Below are positions 43,828-53,000 of a stretch of 64,000 nucleotides of DNA, piece after piece. Positions within the stretch are counted from its first letter, which is position 1. Each line of letters begins with the position of its first letter. The notes beneath the pieces are model-generated. The model ran no database searches and was not told where the DNA came from. It was given only the letters and a program-made list of their open reading frames with translations. The translations under genes and the position numbers were made by a program. Source of the DNA: Heyndrickxia oleronia (GTDB lineage Bacteria; Bacillota; Bacilli; Bacillales; Bacillaceae_C); contig NZ_CP065424.1 in the NCBI RefSeq assembly GCF_017809215.1, positions 3,318,001 through 3,382,000 of the forward strand, read 5' to 3'.

Positions 43828-43913
43828 ATCATCATTTTTTATATTACTTACTACTGATTGAAAAATAAGTAATAAATGCTCGTTTAGAAAACTAATCATT
43901 TTCTTTTATTTCA

Positions 43914-46016
43914 CTAGGCATATAAAACTTTTTGTTCAATTTCCTCCGCAGTAACAGGACGGCTGAAATAATATCCTTGAGCTTTTTGGCATTCTACGGA
44001 AACTAAAAATTGGACCTGATCTTTCTCCTCAACACCTTCAGCAATGACTTCCATACCTAAATTATGTGCCAGGTGAATAATCGTTTTTGTAATAGCTGCA
44101 TCTTTTTCATTAATTTGAATTTCACGTACGAAAGACTGATCAATCTTCAAAATATCAATAGGAAAACTTTTTAAATAATTCAATGAGGAGTATCCTGTAC
44201 CAAAATCATCGACGGAAATGATAACTCCTAATTCTTTTAAGCGCTGTAACATAGAAAGGGCTGCCCTCGTATCCTCCATCGCTCCTTCAGTTATTTCTAT
44301 TTCCAATGAGGAAGCAGGTAATTGATTTTCTATTAACGCTTGTTGAATGACCTCCGGTAAATTTGATTGTAGGAATTGTTTGGGCGATATATTTACGGCT
44401 ATCCTTATATCTTGATGCCCTTTTTCTCTCCAATTAGCTAGTTGTTGGCAAACACTATGGATAACCCATTCTCCAATAGGAATAATCAATCCAGTTTCCT
44501 CTGCTAAAGGAATAAACTGTCCAGGTGGCACATTACCAAATTTTCGATTTTGCCATCTTAATAATGCTTCAAACGTTTTAATTTTCCCCGTTTTCAAATG
44601 GACCTGAGGTTGATAATGCATAACAAACTCATTCATATCGATCGCTTTACGTAAATGTGATTCCATTAATATATAGTTTGGAAATGCTTCATTCATATCC
44701 GAACGATAAAATCTAAAATGACCTTTTCCTTTTTCCTTCACTTGGAGAAGTGCACTATCCGCATTTTTAATTAATGTTTCTGTATCGTGGCCATCTGTAG
44801 GAAACAGGCTAATTCCTATTGATGGCGTGACATAATAATCTTGAACATTAATATTATATGGGACATGAAATAAATCTAATATACTTTGAGCAAACTTTTG
44901 GACTTCCCATTTTTCCCTTTCGGCTAGTAAAACTACGAACTCGTCGCCACCCAGTCGATATACACGAAAACCTGTAGCTTTTAAATTTAATAGTCTATCA
45001 GCCGTTTCTTTTAATAATAAATCACCAGCTTGATGACCTAGGGTATCATTAAAATATTTAAAACGATCAATATCCATGTATAAAATAGCAAAATTTCGGT
45101 TTATCTTTTTTGAATTTATAATCTCATTTTGCATATGTTCCATAAGGGCTTTTCGATTCCACAATCCAGTTAAATGATCATGCATAGCCATATAATGAAT
45201 CTTCTCTGTATTTTGCAATTTTTCAGTAAGATCACGAATAATGACATAAATTCCTACAACATGTTCATGGACAATAATTGGAACCGTTTTTAGCTGGGTA
45301 TTGATTTTACGATTACTCATTCCAAAGAACGTACAATCGGAAATCTCTTGAGGTTCCCCTTCAAGGGTTTTCTCCATCACTCCGTAAATTTTCGATACTC
45401 CATCCTTATCAATAAAATCATAAATCGAACGATCCACCAAATCTTCATGACCCCATCCTAAAAGCTTCTGACTAGCAGGATTAGCATTTAATATCCTACC
45501 TTTTTCGTTCACCGATAAAATGGCGTCTAAATTATGCACAATCAATGATTGATAGATCTCTTTTGATTCCATTAGTTGCTTTTTTTCAATAACTGTTGAA
45601 GTAATATCGCGTGTAATTGATACGATATAACTAATTTTTCCTTCATGGTCTTTAATTCCATTTAATCGCGATTCAAAACTTCTTTTCTGACCATCTTGAT
45701 CTTCTATATCATCAGAATATACAATAACTTCTCCTGTATTTATTACCTGATTATAATAATGGTATAGATGGCTTGCACGATCTTCAGGCAATACCTCTTC
45801 CAAAGACTTCCCCATATCTTCTTGAGTTAAATTGGCATGCTCATATGCTTTTTCATTGGCAAAGGCATAACGAAATTTCTTTTCGGAATCCACTTTCATG
45901 ATAAAAATCATGTCAGATAACTGGGTGAAAAAAATATCTTTAATCATCTTCTCTTCAAATTGATTATTAGGATGTTTCATATATTTTGTTATTGGTCTAC
46001 TATTTATCTGATCCAT
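43914..46016 (-). CDS. PAS-PAS-GGDEF-EAL c-di-GMP protein
   Basis: 700 residues, soluble. PAS 1 (about 30-140), PAS 2 (about 150-270), GGDEF domain (about 275-435) with LTGLWNRKAL and an intact RLGGDEFVVLL, and EAL domain (about 445-695) with TFEALLRWQ, NISPKQF, ITEGAM, DDFGTGYSSL, KIDQSFV and EGVEE. Both catalytic centres look intact, so it could synthesise and degrade c-di-GMP under control of the PAS sensors. It occupies the place where B. subtilis has the EAL protein YkuI. Confidence 0.92.
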   Translation of the reverse strand: MDQINSRPITKYMKHPNNQFEEKMIKDIFFTQLSDMIFIMKVDSEKKFRYAFANEKAYEHANLTQEDMGKSLEEVLPEDRASHLYHYYNQVINTGEVIVYSDDIEDQDGQKRSFESRLNGIKDHEGKISYIVSITRDITSTVIEKKQLMESKEIYQSLIVHNLDAILSVNEKGRILNANPASQKLLGWGHEDLVDRSIYDFIDKDGVSKIYGVMEKTLEGEPQEISDCTFFGMSNRKINTQLKTVPIIVHEHVVGIYVIIRDLTEKLQNTEKIHYMAMHDHLTGLWNRKALMEHMQNEIINSKKINRNFAILYMDIDRFKYFNDTLGHQAGDLLLKETADRLLNLKATGFRVYRLGGDEFVVLLAEREKWEVQKFAQSILDLFHVPYNINVQDYYVTPSIGISLFPTDGHDTETLIKNADSALLQVKEKGKGHFRFYRSDMNEAFPNYILMESHLRKAIDMNEFVMHYQPQVHLKTGKIKTFEALLRWQNRKFGNVPPGQFIPLAEETGLIIPIGEWVIHSVCQQLANWREKGHQDIRIAVNISPKQFLQSNLPEVIQQALIENQLPASSLEIEITEGAMEDTRAALSMLQRLKELGVIISVDDFGTGYSSLNYLKSFPIDILKIDQSFVREIQINEKDAAITKTIIHLAHNLGMEVIAEGVEEKDQVQFLVSVECQKAQGYYFSRPVTAEEIEQKVLYA

Positions 46017-46350
46017 ACTCTCATCCTTTTACCCCTGTTGTTCCAATCCATAAATGGAGAAGTTTGTGTATTGAAATTTTATCTATAACTTTTTTACTAT
46101 CTATGTATTATGTCTATTTTACAAGGTATTTTTAGAAATGGGTAGGTTAAAATGAAAAAATATAACAAATTCTCATGATTTTGGAGTTGTGATCGAATTC
46201 ACAGTAAAAGCACTTATGCCTTATAGTCATACAACAAACTACAAATAAAATACAACTTTAATTTCTGTAGTTTAAGGATATTCCTAAAAAGAGACAAGGC
46301 ATTGTGTTGGATGAAGAATGAACGTACTTAAAGATAAAAATGAATTCAAA
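46017..46350. other. Intergenic region upstream of GGDEF-EAL gene
   Basis: About 330 AT-rich bases hold the promoter region of the minus-strand c-di-GMP gene. No gene, repeat or clear operator is seen. A frame at 46258-46503 (minus) begins within the MMPL 3' end and has no coding character. Confidence 0.4.
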
Positions 46351-46379
46351 AAAGGGCAATCCTATAAACAGGAAAGCCC
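46351..46379 (-). terminator. Terminator of MMPL gene
   Basis: GGGCTTTCCT and AGGATTGCCC pair on the minus strand, followed by six T. Confidence 0.7.
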
Positions 46380-46390
46380 CATTTGCCATT

Positions 46391-49300
46391 TTATTTATTT
46401 GAGATAAATGGCCACCAATTTCCTTTACCAAGTGTTCTAACCATAACAGGTACAAAAAGTGGCAAAATAATAAATGCATAAAATAATAATCCTGATAATA
46501 CAATCGTTGCTATTTGTAGCAAAGACATTACTCCTGAAGGGAGCATAGCTGCAAATGTGCCTGCTAGGATAATTGCTGCTGAAATAATGACTGTACCCAT
46601 ATTTTTCATAGCTATTAGTAGGCCTTCCTTAATATCCAAATGGCGATATTCCGAAAACCGATCCATTAGAAATATTGAGTAATCTACACCTAAAGCCATA
46701 ATGATAACAAAACCGAAAAATGGTACGGCCCAGCTAATACCGGAATGCCCTAGTATATTAACAAATACAAACTCTGTAATGGACACCGAAGAATAATAAG
46801 TTAATAGTAAAGAAGCAATTAAATAAATAGGCATGATTAACGAACGTAGTAAAATGATTAAAATAATGGTTATTCCAGAAATCATAAACATTACTGTTCG
46901 ATTATAGTCTGAATTAGACATATTTTCGAGGTCATGATTCATACTTGTAATACCTGCTATCCCAATATGAGCATTTTCAAGCTTCGTTCCTTTTAAAGTA
47001 GAATGAATTGTATTTTCTATATCATCAACAGACCTCATTGCTTTATTTGAATATGGATTTTCATTTAATACTAAATCGATTGTCGTCACCTTACCATCTT
47101 CCGAAAGATACGTATCAAATACTTGTTGATACTCCTTGTTCTCCATCAATTCATCTGGAATATAAATACCAGAATTCTGGATTGTAGTTTCCTGAGACAT
47201 TTTACTTAAAAATGAATTGGCATCATTAATTCCTGACTCAATCTTTCCTAATCCTTCTGCACTTTGATTTAGACCATTTGAAAGTTGATTCATTTGTCCA
47301 TCTAAGGGACTAAAGCCATTTTGAAGTTGTTTTTGACCATCTGCAATTTGTTTAAGTCCATTTGAGAACTCTGGTAATTCCTGAATGACTTGATTTTGAC
47401 CTGAAGCAAGCTTCGTAATTCCAATTTCTATTTGATCAAGACCTGTGATTATGGGATCAAATCCACTTGCGAACTTTGATAAACCAGTTATGATCCCATT
47501 TAACCCCATATTCGCTTGTGATAAACCTGTACTCGTATTAGTAAGGTTTACATTTAAGGTTTTTATTCCTGGAAGTAGTTGACTTTCAAGCTGACTAGAA
47601 CTCCCTTGTATCGTTAATTTAATTTTCAGATAATCATTATCGGATAATAATTCTGAGTATTTATTCTCTAAAGCTATAAAATTATTATTTAAGTTTGTTA
47701 ATTCATTACTAATAGATTCTAAACCTGGATAGATTTGATTGTTATAATTCTGTGAAAGAATAGCTATACCCTTTTGCATCTTTTGGTAATTAGTTAGAAG
47801 CTCATTCGCCGCATTTTTTAATTGGATAGCTTGTTTCTTTGCTTCGATTATTCCAGCTTTAATTTCATTTGTACCTGCACCAGTTTTACGCATATTTGAT
47901 TCAATTTGCGAAAGAGCATCTTGTAATCCGCCTAGACCAGATTGTAATTTTAAGGTGCCAGACTGTAGATCACCAATTCCATCTGTTGCTTCTTTTAGTT
48001 TAGGAGTAGATTCTGAGAGTGATTTTGCTGCCTCACTTAAACCTTCTTTAATTGTTCCGATCCCATTGTTCCCTTCATTTAAACCGTCGCTTAGGGTATT
48101 TACTTGATTTTTAACATATAGATCCTCCATAAGGTCCCCTACAGGTCTTGTTGCGCTTCGAACCTTCTCCACATGGATTGTCTGTGAAAGTTCATTACTT
48201 AATTTTTCAATAATCGCAAGGTATTCTTTTGATTTTACTGATTCATCATTTTCAACCACAACTTTAATCGGCATCATTTCACCGGGACCAAAACTATCTG
48301 CTACTAGATTAAAAGCTCTCACTGATTCATATTCCTCTCCAATTTCATCTAAGGAATTAAACGAAAGATCACCATCATATGAAATGATCAGTGGAACAGT
48401 AAATATTGCCACTATGCATAAAGCTATAAGCGGTCGAGTGATCGATAAATTCCCCATCCAGCCCCAAAGCTTACTTTGTGAATGTGAGATATTCCCTTTA
48501 ATTGGCCAAAATAATTTCTTTTTTAAAGTAGCCATAAAAAATGGAACAATTGTAAGTAGTGAAATTAATAAAAATATTACTCCAATCGCAACTGCGGATG
48601 CAGATTGATATAATTTAAAACTTGCAAATCCGATCGATGCAAAGCCAACCATGACAGCTAAACCACTATATATTACGGTTTTCCCTGCACTTTTATATGT
48701 AGCCAAAATTGCACTTACTGTGTCATTGCCATTTGAAAGTTCTTCCTTATAACGGCTAAGCAGTAATATACAATAATCTGTGCCAATCCCAAAAAGAACA
48801 GCAACTAGAAAAATTTGTGTGAAATTCGAAAGAGGAAAATTAAGTTTATCTACTAAAAATGCGACAACTGATTGACTAACAAGATAAGTCATCCCGACCG
48901 TTACTAGTGGAATAATAGGTGCAACAACCGAACGAAATACCAATATTAAAACGAGTAAAATGAATACGACCGTGATAATTTCCGTCTTCTTTAAACCGTT
49001 CTGTGAGCTAATTATTACATCTTCATTGATTAATCCGTCACCGGTCATCATTGTTTCAACATCTGGAGTTTTTATTGCTTGATTTAATTTATCACGAACA
49101 TCCTGTACTTCTTTGTTTTCCATATCAACGGATAAAATAGTTAGTACTGTCTTACCGTCTTTTGAAACGAGTTGGTTTTTTAAATCTTTTTGATCGAAGT
49201 GACTAGTAATATCATTAATGCCTAATTTTTCTTTATCTTTTTTTAAATGGTTAATTGTTTTCTCAATATTTATAGTCTGCTCAGTGTTCAATTTGCTTTT

Positions 49301-49519
49301 ACTATGAAAAACTATGATAAAATCCTCAGAATGGGTATTTCCATTGGAATGCTTCTTCATAATGTCCTCTGCCAATGTTGACGGATAGCCATCAGGTACC
49401 GCTATTTGACCTTTTTCACGAACAAGTTGTTCCATTCCAGGTGCGGTGAAAGCTAATACTGCAGCTGCAACAATCCACAGTGCCAATACAATCCATTTGA
49501 AACGTACGATTAATTTCAT
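46391..49519 (-). CDS. MMPL/RND-family exporter, YdgH-like
   Basis: 1042 residues with two six-helix blocks: one helix near 8-25, five at about 185-345, a further helix near 365, and five between about 855 and 1025. Conserved MMPL charge-containing helices include GTDYCILLLSRYKEEL and ALGVDYSIFLMDRFSE. Between them lies a long extracellular coiled region (about 470-800) of repeated GLxxIxxGL units. Such proteins export lipids or drugs by the proton motive force. It overlaps the MarR gene by four bases, matching the ydgG-ydgH pair of B. subtilis. Confidence 0.88.
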   Translation of the reverse strand: MKLIVRFKWIVLALWIVAAAVLAFTAPGMEQLVREKGQIAVPDGYPSTLAEDIMKKHSNGNTHSEDFIIVFHSKSKLNTEQTINIEKTINHLKKDKEKLGINDITSHFDQKDLKNQLVSKDGKTVLTILSVDMENKEVQDVRDKLNQAIKTPDVETMMTGDGLINEDVIISSQNGLKKTEIITVVFILLVLILVFRSVVAPIIPLVTVGMTYLVSQSVVAFLVDKLNFPLSNFTQIFLVAVLFGIGTDYCILLLSRYKEELSNGNDTVSAILATYKSAGKTVIYSGLAVMVGFASIGFASFKLYQSASAVAIGVIFLLISLLTIVPFFMATLKKKLFWPIKGNISHSQSKLWGWMGNLSITRPLIALCIVAIFTVPLIISYDGDLSFNSLDEIGEEYESVRAFNLVADSFGPGEMMPIKVVVENDESVKSKEYLAIIEKLSNELSQTIHVEKVRSATRPVGDLMEDLYVKNQVNTLSDGLNEGNNGIGTIKEGLSEAAKSLSESTPKLKEATDGIGDLQSGTLKLQSGLGGLQDALSQIESNMRKTGAGTNEIKAGIIEAKKQAIQLKNAANELLTNYQKMQKGIAILSQNYNNQIYPGLESISNELTNLNNNFIALENKYSELLSDNDYLKIKLTIQGSSSQLESQLLPGIKTLNVNLTNTSTGLSQANMGLNGIITGLSKFASGFDPIITGLDQIEIGITKLASGQNQVIQELPEFSNGLKQIADGQKQLQNGFSPLDGQMNQLSNGLNQSAEGLGKIESGINDANSFLSKMSQETTIQNSGIYIPDELMENKEYQQVFDTYLSEDGKVTTIDLVLNENPYSNKAMRSVDDIENTIHSTLKGTKLENAHIGIAGITSMNHDLENMSNSDYNRTVMFMISGITIILIILLRSLIMPIYLIASLLLTYYSSVSITEFVFVNILGHSGISWAVPFFGFVIIMALGVDYSIFLMDRFSEYRHLDIKEGLLIAMKNMGTVIISAAIILAGTFAAMLPSGVMSLLQIATIVLSGLLFYAFIILPLFVPVMVRTLGKGNWWPFISNK

Positions 49520-49974
49520 CCTGTAGACTCCTTCCCATCCTTCTGAATAATTGTCAGTATTTTTTCATAAAGATTAATAAACAATTCAAAATCCCTAGGA
49601 TCTAATTCATTTAAGTATGACGAAACAAAGTTTTCAATTTTCATTTCGCCATCTTTATAAACCCTATGGCCCTTTTCGGATAGATGGAGATGTATATTGC
49701 GTCGATCTTCTTGATCTCTTTCTCGAGTAATTAGATGTCTTTTTTCAAGTTTTTCAACTTTTACCGTAATTGCACTCTTATTTACTCCTAAAATTTCTGC
49801 TAATTCTGATGCTCTCATTGAATCTCGATGATACAAGATTCGTAATATAGCAAATTGCTCAAGCGAGAGGTCATTAAACACTTGATCAGACATAATAGAG
49901 GAAATTCTCTTTGTAGCAAATAAATACACATCTTCATAACGCTTGATTAATAATTTTACTTTATTTTTATCCAA
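49516..49974 (-). CDS. MarR-family transcriptional regulator, YdgG-like
   Basis: 152 residues from TTG at 49974 (GGGAGTG upstream; a longer frame reaches back through the promoter and is rejected). Winged helix with SLEQFAILRILYHRDSMRAS, ELAEILGVNKSAITVKVEKL and the wing RERDQEDRRNIHLHLSEKG. Length equals B. subtilis YdgG. It is the first gene of the operon with the MMPL exporter and probably represses it until a ligand is bound. Confidence 0.88.
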   Translation of the reverse strand: MDKNKVKLLIKRYEDVYLFATKRISSIMSDQVFNDLSLEQFAILRILYHRDSMRASELAEILGVNKSAITVKVEKLEKRHLITRERDQEDRRNIHLHLSEKGHRVYKDGEMKIENFVSSYLNELDPRDFELFINLYEKILTIIQKDGKESTG

Positions 49975-50008
49975 ATTTAGTTCACTCCCTAAACAATTAA
50001 CAATATTA

Positions 50009-50037
50009 ACTATATTTAAACCAATTTGAATTGTCAA
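50009..50037 (-). promoter_or_regulatory. Promoter of marR-mmpL operon
   Basis: On the minus strand a perfect -35 TTGACA (50037-50032), 17 bp and TATAGT (50014-50009). GTTAATATTGTTAATTG immediately downstream carries repeated GTTAAT units that could be the MarR operator. Confidence 0.7.
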
Positions 50038-50120
50038 TATATTGTAAAGCAAAATGGTTTGATCAAATTCGAGCTTATTTTATCCGCATATGATTCAGAA
50101 AAGACAGTTTGTCATACACT

Positions 50121-50148
50121 TTGCAATAAAATAAATAAGTAGTATAAT
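50121..50148 (+). promoter_or_regulatory. Promoter of ykyB
   Basis: TTGCAA (50121-50126), 16 bp, TATAAT (50143-50148), 34 bp before the ykyB start. Confidence 0.6.
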
Positions 50149-50182
50149 AAGGACAATTACCTAATTGAAAGGAGTTCTTTGT

Positions 50183-50647
50183 TTGAGTTTGTATTCTTCC
50201 ACAACCTTACAACCTACAATTGTGAACCTCTCACAAGCGATATTCACTGTTAATCGCCATGCAAAAACAGCGACAAATCCAAAATATTTGTATAAATTAA
50301 AGAAAACAGCGATCGAAAAAATGCTTTTTCAAGGAAAAGCACAAAAAATCGGACTGCATTTTTCCGAGAACCCTAAATTTAGTCAACAACAGTCTGATGT
50401 TCTTGTTCAATGTGGTGAATACTCTTTCCATATTCCCCCTTCAAAACAGGATTTTGAAGCACTTCCACACCTTGGCAAGCTAGATCATTCATCTAAGAAC
50501 CCAAAATGTCGAATGCCCTTAAATCAAGCAAAACAACTATTGGAAAAATACACGGGACTACAAGAAATCAATCATCGATCCAATTCCCAAAGAAAATATC
50601 CAAAGCCAACCAAACCTGTTTTTAAAAAATTAGGAGACAGTTATTAA
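50183..50647 (+). CDS. ykyB: YkyB-family protein
   Basis: 154 residues from TTG at 50183, with AAAGGAG eight bases upstream; length and position next to cheV equal B. subtilis YkyB. The protein is basic, with VNLSQAIFTVNRHAKTATNP, LYKLKKTAIEKML and a C-terminal Pro/Lys tail. Function unknown; no membrane segment or known domain beyond the YkyB family. Confidence 0.87.
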   Translation: MSLYSSTTLQPTIVNLSQAIFTVNRHAKTATNPKYLYKLKKTAIEKMLFQGKAQKIGLHFSENPKFSQQQSDVLVQCGEYSFHIPPSKQDFEALPHLGKLDHSSKNPKCRMPLNQAKQLLEKYTGLQEINHRSNSQRKYPKPTKPVFKKLGDSY

Positions 50648-50651
50648 AAAA

Positions 50652-50812
50652 GGCTCTTTTCTCAAGCAATGTTGCTATTGAATGCTTTAAGTTTAAATAT
50701 CACTGAATGTTACTCCAATTCACTGGGAAAAGAGCAGCAACCTCCCACAAAGCACTACTGTTAAAGCCGGCAGATGGCCATATATAAAGACAACAAACGA
50801 TGTGGAAAAAGC
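50652..50812. repeat. MITE-like repeat, copy D
   Basis: 161 bp. Left end GGCTCTTTTCTCAAGCAATG and inner block TTCACTGGGAAAAGAGCAGC, AAAGCCGGCAGATGG and AAAGACAACAAACGATG correspond in order to the reverse complement of copy A; the terminal bases of the right end are eroded. Lies between convergent ykyB and cheV. Confidence 0.6.
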
Positions 50813-50813
50813 A

Positions 50814-50901
50814 TAAAAAAAGGACTCCATCGTTGAACTGCACCTCCAATTGTTAGTTGTGTCTAACAATTGGGGTGCAGTTCACGTATGAAGTCCTTTT
50901 T
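50814..50901. terminator. Long hairpin (IS3-end-like), terminator between ykyB and cheV
   Basis: TGAACTGCACC-T-CCAATTGTTAG (50834-50856) pairs with CTAACAATTGGGGTGCAGTTCA-type bases (50863-50884) with one bulge, inside an outer AAAAAGGACT/AGTCCTTTTT stem. The arms look like the two terminal repeats of an IS3-family element placed back to back. It has T-runs on both sides and should stop transcription from both directions. Confidence 0.7.
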
Positions 50902-50931
50902 CCTTTACACTTGTAACATCTCTTTACTCAT

Positions 50932-51843
50932 CTATAGAATATACTTATCCATTTTTAAAATTAATTCCATTATTTCTGGTTTACTTACTTGATCATCCGC
51001 TCCAACTATTTCTCCTTTATGTCTCAAGCTTTCTGTAATTAGTGAGGAGAAAATAATGACTGGTAATTTGGATAGTTGATTATCTTCTTTAATTTTTTTC
51101 GTTAAATGATGTCCGTCCATTTGAGGCATTTCAATATCGGTAATGACCAATTGAACCTCTTCTTCTATACTCTTCCCATCTGAAACAATCGCTTCTAAAT
51201 AGTTATAAGCATCCTTTCCATTTTCAAAAAACTCAACATTTTCATATCCTGCTTCAAATAAAGTATCATAAATTAATTTTCTTAAAAGTGCCGAATCCTC
51301 TGCAACAACCACTTTTTTAGAGGAACGTTCTCTTGTACCAAGCTTTTTAATTGTGTTTTTATTAATTCCGGTTTCAGGATTAATTTCTGTAATAATTCGT
51401 TCAAAGTCTAACATTAAAATCATATGATCATTTTGTTTTATCACGCCGATAATTTGTGTTGTATCCCCTGAATACATATCTGAAGGTTTTTCAATCTGTC
51501 CCCAAGATATCCTATGTATTTGTGAAACATTATGTACATGAAATACTACCTTTTGTTGATTGAATTCAGTAACGATATACTTTTCATTTTCTGTGGTTGC
51601 TGAATTTCCAAGCTGCAACACCTTTTTCAAGTCCACCACAGGTAATACTTCCCCACGTAATTGGATGATACCTTCAATATATGGATGTGAATGAGGAATA
51701 AATGTTACCGGAATTGGTAGAATAATTTCCTTTACCTTAATAACATTAATGCCAAATCTACTATGTCCTACTTCAAATTCAATGATTTCTAGTTCATTAG
51801 TCCCGCTATCTAATAATATTCCATTGCTAATTTCCATCTTCAT
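50932..51843 (-). CDS. cheV: Chemotaxis coupling protein CheV
   Basis: About 303 residues: a CheW-like domain (about 15-150; NGILLDSGTNELEIIEFEVG, PHSHPYIEGIIQLRGEVLPV) followed by a receiver domain (about 170-300; VVVAEDSALLRKLI, VITDIEMPQMDG with the phospho-acceptor Asp, VIIFSSL, KPEIMEL). CheV couples receptors to CheA and mediates adaptation. AGAGG lies before ATG codons at 51843 and 51837; either could be used. Indicates a motile organism. Confidence 0.92.
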   Translation of the reverse strand: MKMEISNGILLDSGTNELEIIEFEVGHSRFGINVIKVKEIILPIPVTFIPHSHPYIEGIIQLRGEVLPVVDLKKVLQLGNSATTENEKYIVTEFNQQKVVFHVHNVSQIHRISWGQIEKPSDMYSGDTTQIIGVIKQNDHMILMLDFERIITEINPETGINKNTIKKLGTRERSSKKVVVAEDSALLRKLIYDTLFEAGYENVEFFENGKDAYNYLEAIVSDGKSIEEEVQLVITDIEMPQMDGHHLTKKIKEDNQLSKLPVIIFSSLITESLRHKGEIVGADDQVSKPEIMELILKMDKYIL

Positions 51844-52215
51844 ACTTCCTCTCACTGATCAATCTACAGTTAATATACCATGAAAACCGGCACACGTCTT
51901 TGCCATTTTTTTAGGAATTTTTCTAAACCGAAGTTCCTATCTGTAAAAAATATAAAAACGAACACTGAATTTACGGGTATTTGTAGCAATTGATAAATTT
52001 TCAACTAAAATAAAACAGGACTTTTTACCTAAATAATTTATCCTGTAATACTACTAGCGCAGGATAAGTAATAAAAATACCGATGTCAAATAGTAAAGGG
52101 GCAACCCCAAATTACACTATCTAGCTTAAAATTCTACTCTAGAAAATGTACATTAGTGAGGTCACCCCTTAACTAGAACACTCTATTTAGAAGATGATAA
52201 TTTTATCTCATCCTA
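51844..52215. other. Intergenic region between cheV and RDD gene
   Basis: A 372-bp gap. It contains the cheV promoter region and a small inverted-repeat element at 52096-52170. No gene is supported. Confidence 0.4.
52096..52170. repeat. 75-bp element with terminal inverted repeats
   Basis: The left end AAGGGGCAACCCCA and the right end read inward AAGGGGTGACCTCA match at 11 of 14 positions; the interior is AT-rich. It may be a decayed insertion-sequence relic or a structured RNA. Only one copy is seen in the window. Confidence 0.35.
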
Positions 52216-52719
52216 TTATTTAGCTTTTATAACATAAGTTCCAGCAATCATATCATGCAAGGCTTGCTTTTTTTCTGTAAACGCAGCAATAATATAGCCG
52301 ATATAAAAAATACCTGAAAGAATCATTGCAAAATATCGACCCAATCCACGCCAAAAGGTAATACGATTGCCTTGAATATCTACAACCTTTAATCCAAATA
52401 GAAGCTTTCCAGGTGTGGCTTGCATTTTGGATGATTGAAAACCAGCAAAATAGGCCATTGAACCGAATAGAGCAACCAAGCAGAAAATAAAATAAGTTGC
52501 CAAAAACGATACAACTTTTGGTCCTGATAATTCCGCTTCAAATTGAGAAGAAGTCGGATTTAAAAATACAATTTCACCTATAAATATCAATGAAAAAATA
52601 ATCATAAAAATGGCCAAAGGGATACTTAGAATGATACCATCGATTAAATACGCACCAAATCTTATCCAAAAACCCGCATACTCTTTTTCTTGTTTTTCTA
52701 ATCCTACGTCCACTACCAT
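52216..52719 (-). CDS. RDD-family membrane protein
   Basis: 167 residues. RFGAYLIDGIILSIPLAIFM contains the Arg-Asp signature of the first helix; a second helix is near 70-95 and a third near 130-155, with GKLLFGLKVVDIQGNRITFWRGLGR between, typical of RDD proteins. Function unknown; some act in ion transport. AGGAGG lies three bases before the ATG at 52719 and nine before a GTG at 52713, so the latter may be the real start. Confidence 0.8.
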   Translation of the reverse strand: MVVDVGLEKQEKEYAGFWIRFGAYLIDGIILSIPLAIFMIIFSLIFIGEIVFLNPTSSQFEAELSGPKVVSFLATYFIFCLVALFGSMAYFAGFQSSKMQATPGKLLFGLKVVDIQGNRITFWRGLGRYFAMILSGIFYIGYIIAAFTEKKQALHDMIAGTYVIKAK

Positions 52720-53000
52720 TCTCCTCCTATGATGAAAACAACGATGAAAATCTAAAATGGCATTATTCGTAGATAAAATAACCATTTCTATTATTTTTCT
52801 CTTATTCTATCATGAACATTATAAAGAGTCATGATAAAATATTGTAACAGACACATCTAGTATTTATCCAATTGACAAATCCAATATAAAGCTCATTTGT
52901 AATGACTAGATGGATTTTTAATCCGAAATTTTTAAACCTCCTTAATCAGGAGTAAGTTTTAATGATTACAAGCGTTAATAATTCATAAAGGGTGAAGATC

